Positions 7,940 through 9,964 of a stretch of DNA of 9,964 nucleotides are shown here, piece after piece. Every line of letters starts with the position of its first letter. Position 1 is the first letter of the stretch. The stretch covers positions 1 to 9,964 of the forward strand of contig JAKRWB010000405.1 of assembly GCA_022353185.1 (NCBI GenBank), given 5' to 3'. The notes under the pieces are model-generated. The model did not search any database, had not been told where the DNA came from, and worked only from the letters and a program-made list of their open reading frames with translations. A program made the translations under genes and the position numbers. The DNA is from ANME-2 cluster archaeon (GTDB lineage: Archaea > Halobacteriota > Methanosarcinia > Methanosarcinales > Methanocomedenaceae).

Positions 7940-8362
7940 TCAATCCACCCAGTCAATAAATTTAGACTCTTTTGCAATCACATTTGCATCCTTATTTACT
8001 ACTTTGATAGTAACCATGAGGATACTTCCCTCTGGCTGATCACTCTTTATTTCAGAAATAATTTCATATTCTCCCGGCCCTGTATATGGTTTAGAAACCC
8101 AGTAATCTATTTTCCTACCTTCCATTGTTGTAGTAGTTAAAAACACACCTGGTGTATTTACCGGTGTATCTTTATATTCCTGAAGTGGTCCCACCGTTTC
8201 TTTCGAAGCCTGGATATCTTCAATGACCGGTCGGTTGTTATTTTCTGTGATGATTATATTTACTTTAATGACCGTTTTTCCCTGCAATTTTTCAGCACAG
8301 CCAAAAGATGAAATAATCAATATCAGTAACAAAAATACAGTTAAAACAGGTTTGAATCTCAT
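7940..8362 (-). CDS. Predicted secreted lipoprotein of unknown function, 140 aa
   Basis: No family recognised. I place the start at ATG 8362: AAAGGAT (8371-8377) sits 8 bases upstream, and translation from here opens with an ideal signal sequence (MRFK, then hydrophobic residues 6-17) ending in the lipobox-like SFGC with Cys22 as probable lipidation site. A start at 8410 would add 16 residues in front of the signal peptide and is less likely. The mature part, about 118 residues, has no other Cys and no heme motif. Alternating hydrophobic runs (VIKVNIII, GEYEIISEI, SILMVTIKVV) suggest a beta-sandwich, perhaps an Ig-like or CARDB-like fold, but this is only an impression. It lies 73 bp after the 297-aa cytochrome gene on the same strand, so it may bind or anchor a cytochrome partner at the membrane surface. 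Confidence 0.8.
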   Translation of the reverse strand: MRFKPVLTVFLLLILIISSFGCAEKLQGKTVIKVNIIITENNNRPVIEDIQASKETVGPLQEYKDTPVNTPGVFLTTTTMEGRKIDYWVSKPYTGPGEYEIISEIKSDQPEGSILMVTIKVVNKDANVIAKESKFIDWVD

Positions 8363-8370
8363 AAACGCCA

Positions 8371-8377
8371 ATCCTTT
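8371..8377 (-). promoter_or_regulatory. Ribosome binding site deciding the lipoprotein start
   Basis: Minus-strand AAAGGAT with an 8-base spacer to ATG 8362. It favours this start over the in-frame ATG at 8410, and the resulting N-terminus is a proper signal peptide. The 8363-8435 gap also holds TATA-like sequence (AATATATAC near 8398-8406), so a weak internal promoter cannot be excluded. Confidence 0.5.
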
Positions 8378-8435
8378 AATAATATTTTTTGTATGTATGT
8401 ATATATTCATGGCATACTATAAATATTGTGTCAAG

Positions 8436-9329
8436 TCAGTACCTGCTTTTTACTGCATTGAAATCCGAATGGTCATAGGATGTTTGCGGGATAAGAACAA
8501 CACTTTTATTTGTTTCAGAGTGGCAGGCTTCGCATGTCCAGTGACCTTTTGAAATGAAATCACCTGAGGGGATGGCATTGCCTACTGAATGGTTAAAGCG
8601 CAACCCTGTCCGGTATGAACTGGACTCGTTACTGGCATGCAGGTAAAAGTAACTATGCACATTGTCTTCACTTATTGTTTTACCAGCTTCAATAACTCCT
8701 CTTGAGACATTTAATATTTTATAATCATTGTATACATTGTTCAGGTTGCCGTGACATCGATCATCATCACACAGGATTACCGTAGATGAATGAAGAGTGG
8801 TCATTCCGATCAACTCAGGTTTGTGACACAGGAAACAGATTTCATACCCGTTAATCTGGCTGTTATTGTCCTGGTCGAGATCGACAAGAAATGATTCATC
8901 TGTCGACAGCCAGGTACTGCCATTCCAGGCAATCTCATCCCATGTCCCATTTCCATTACTGTCATTCCAGAAATATGAGATCTCTCCCTCATCATACGTA
9001 ACGTTGTTTCCTATAGTGGCGTTTAATAGGTCCATAGAATAAATTACAGCGTTTGTGCCATAAATACCATTTAATGATTCCAGGGCACTGGCATTATAGA
9101 AAATCCCTCCCAGTGACATGTAGGTTGTATAATTAGTATTATTTGCTGCTCTTTTATGTGCCGCAAGTGCGGGTGAAATCATGATATCATTATACTCGGC
9201 AACATGGCATTTGATGCATTCAACATCATCATGGAAGTAGTGTTGACCTACAAAAAGTGAAAGGATGCCTGGAGCAGAATAAATACCCACTGCCAAAAGT
9301 GCAATAATTAAAAAGATCTTTTTATCCAT
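8436..9329 (-). CDS. Membrane-anchored or secreted tetraheme cytochrome c with calcium-loop-like segments, 297 aa
   Basis: Extracytoplasmic electron carrier with four heme motifs: C38-H42 (CIKCH), C165-H169 (CFLCH), C187-H193 (a CX4CH, CDDDRCH) and C266-H270 (CEACH). ATG 9329 is chosen because AGGGTGG (9334-9340) lies just upstream; the in-frame ATG at 9392 would overlap the preceding gene and put 21 polar residues before the signal helix. Residues 4-26 are a hydrophobic anchor or signal. FVGQH (26-30) and CHVAEY (41-46) mirror the 235-aa paralogue. Hemes 1 and 2 are separated by a heme-free insert of about 120 residues. It contains NDSNGNGTWDE (122-132) and DLDQDNNSQINGYE (150-163), which resemble EF-hand or dockerin-type calcium loops. 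Many N-glycosylation sequons are present. The gene begins 16 bp after the stop of the 147-aa cytochrome gene, so the two are probably co-transcribed and translationally linked. Confidence 0.92.
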   Translation of the reverse strand: MDKKIFLIIALLAVGIYSAPGILSLFVGQHYFHDDVECIKCHVAEYNDIMISPALAAHKRAANNTNYTTYMSLGGIFYNASALESLNGIYGTNAVIYSMDLLNATIGNNVTYDEGEISYFWNDSNGNGTWDEIAWNGSTWLSTDESFLVDLDQDNNSQINGYEICFLCHKPELIGMTTLHSSTVILCDDDRCHGNLNNVYNDYKILNVSRGVIEAGKTISEDNVHSYFYLHASNESSSYRTGLRFNHSVGNAIPSGDFISKGHWTCEACHSETNKSVVLIPQTSYDHSDFNAVKSRY

Positions 9330-9333
9330 GTTC

Positions 9334-9340
9334 CCACCCT
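9334..9340 (-). promoter_or_regulatory. Strong ribosome binding site deciding the 297-aa cytochrome start
   Basis: Minus-strand AGGGTGG, four bases before ATG 9329, closely fits the archaeal anti-Shine-Dalgarno sequence. It lies in the 16-bp gap between two cytochrome genes and supports the shorter start over 9392. Confidence 0.7.
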
Positions 9341-9345
9341 TTATG

Positions 9346-9789
9346 TTAATTGAAGAAATCCTTCGAATGATTATATAAAATTGTGTTACCACCGATAATA
9401 TAATGACCTGATTGATTCAAACCGCTCAGATTATTCTCAATAGTAATATTACCTGTTTCATTGAAATTACTGTGACAATTTGTACAATAAATATCCTTGG
9501 TTAAATTATGTTTCACGTTTACAGTATAATTTGATGAAGCATTAGGATTGTAGCCATGACATATACAGCCGGAATTGTTATGTTCACTTACCATTACAGT
9601 ATCGACAACATCCGGATGGCACCCAACACAAAATTCAATCCTGTCGTATTCATCAGGACTCGTTTTATAGGTAAATACAGTATGACCCCCGGCAAATAGG
9701 GCGTATGATACAGAAAACGATGTTAATATAATAAGCAATATGGCCAGTAAAACCTCAAATTTTTTTTCAGCCAAATACTTATAGAACAT
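9346..9789 (-). CDS. Small membrane-anchored cytochrome c with two CXXCH and one CXCH motif, 147 aa
   Basis: First gene of the visible cluster. ATG 9789 follows AGGGGTG (9794-9800) at a 4-base spacing. Residues 13-32 are the hydrophobic anchor or signal, followed by LFAGGH (31-36), a divergent form of the FVGQH element in the two larger paralogues. Canonical heme sites are C54-H58 (CVGCH) and C102-H106 (CTNCH). Between them, C75-I76-C77-H78 is a CXCH, one residue short of a normal heme site; it could bind heme atypically, form a disulfide or be a degenerate site. His36, 70, 94, 129 and 141 are available as axial ligands. About nine N-X-S/T sequons lie in the outer part. Its short length and terminal position suggest a membrane-proximal electron entry or adaptor subunit (inference). 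Confidence 0.9.
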   Translation of the reverse strand: MFYKYLAEKKFEVLLAILLIILTSFSVSYALFAGGHTVFTYKTSPDEYDRIEFCVGCHPDVVDTVMVSEHNNSGCICHGYNPNASSNYTVNVKHNLTKDIYCTNCHSNFNETGNITIENNLSGLNQSGHYIIGGNTILYNHSKDFFN

Positions 9790-9886
9790 CTTACACCCCT
9801 GTCACATATAAATTAATTAATTTTGCAATAATATATACAATATAGTATAATGTAGGAAATAATATATTATTTTTTCTATACATTAA
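9790..9886 (-). promoter_or_regulatory. AT-rich promoter region of the cytochrome cluster
   Basis: Strongly AT-rich leader before the 147-aa cytochrome gene. A TATA-like box (TATATATTA, about 9829-9837) would place the start near 9804-9810 and keep the Shine-Dalgarno site AGGGGTG in the message. A 16-bp perfect palindrome AAATAATATATTATTT sits at 9857-9872, followed on the plus strand by a T-run. It may be a regulator site, part of a bidirectional promoter, or simply low-complexity DNA. Confidence 0.45.
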
Positions 9887-9964
9887 ATGAGATTGTCGGA
9901 AAAGCCTAATTTTCGAATATTTCAGCTTTACTGTCTAAACTTGATCGGGCGCAGCATAGTGATT
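9887..9964 (+). CDS. Possible 5' end of a divergent plus-strand gene (uncertain, truncated by window)
   Basis: From ATG 9887 the plus strand stays open for 26 codons to the window edge (begins MRLSEKPNFRIFQ). Base composition shifts from extremely AT-rich to about 43% GC near this point, as at a gene boundary. There is no visible ribosome binding site and the stretch is too short for family recognition. It may instead be non-coding, or part of a minus-strand gene end. Confidence 0.2.
   Translation, partial: MRLSEKPNFRIFQLYCLNLIGRSIVI

Noticed and set aside
8387..8406. Short tandem TGTA/TATA repeats
   Set aside because: Only three or four units within AT-rich intergenic DNA. This is common in such promoters and not evidence of a repeat element.
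8223..8552. 109-codon plus-strand open frame crossing an intergenic gap
   Set aside because: It is antisense to two supported genes and lacks a ribosome site. Its apparent hydrophobic stretch derives from the complement of the lipoprotein signal peptide and upstream DNA.
8810..8995. 61-codon minus-strand open frame rich in Met/Gly/Arg
   Set aside because: It is a shifted frame within the 297-aa cytochrome, whose own frame contains the heme and calcium-loop motifs.

Overview
The window looks like an extracellular-electron-transfer locus from an anaerobic archaeon of the order Methanosarcinales or a close relative. An ANME-2 or 'Ca. Methanoperedens'-type anaerobic methane oxidiser, or a related alkane oxidiser, is the best guess. 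The evidence is an archaeal-type signal peptidase (Ser/His/Asp pattern rather than Ser/Lys), a match to the S-layer family duplication domain of Methanosarcina-type surface proteins, a very large secreted multiheme cytochrome c carrying that domain, many N-glycosylation sequons in the small cytochromes, TATA-like boxes and Shine-Dalgarno sites of the GGGGTG type. Genus is not resolvable from sequence alone.

All seven convincing genes lie on the minus strand, so the locus reads from right to left. First come two small membrane-anchored secreted cytochromes 16 bp apart: a 147-aa protein with two CXXCH motifs plus an odd CXCH (9346-9789), and a 297-aa tetraheme protein with calcium-loop-like segments (8436-9329). 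A 140-aa predicted lipoprotein follows (7940-8362), then a 235-aa tetraheme cytochrome with its own likely promoter (7111-7818). A hairpin plus T-tract separates this from an unusually long signal peptidase I (6262-7044) and an eight-helix membrane protein of unknown family (5097-6227). The left half of the window is one giant secreted cytochrome starting at 4907. It runs off the left edge and has at least 1,635 residues and 24 heme-attachment motifs.

The likely joint role (inference) is to carry electrons from the cytoplasmic membrane across the pseudoperiplasm and S-layer. The small anchored cytochromes would collect or relay electrons, or perhaps polymerise. The giant cytochrome, with two S-layer-type half domains inside its heme array, could form the passage through the S-layer. 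The signal peptidase may serve this set of secreted proteins. No cytochrome c maturation genes are in the window.

There are no RNA genes, CRISPR arrays or recognisable insertion sequences. The longest gene-free stretches are 189 bp (4908-5096) and the right end (9790-9964). The right end is AT-rich promoter DNA that may lead into a divergent plus-strand gene cut by the window edge.
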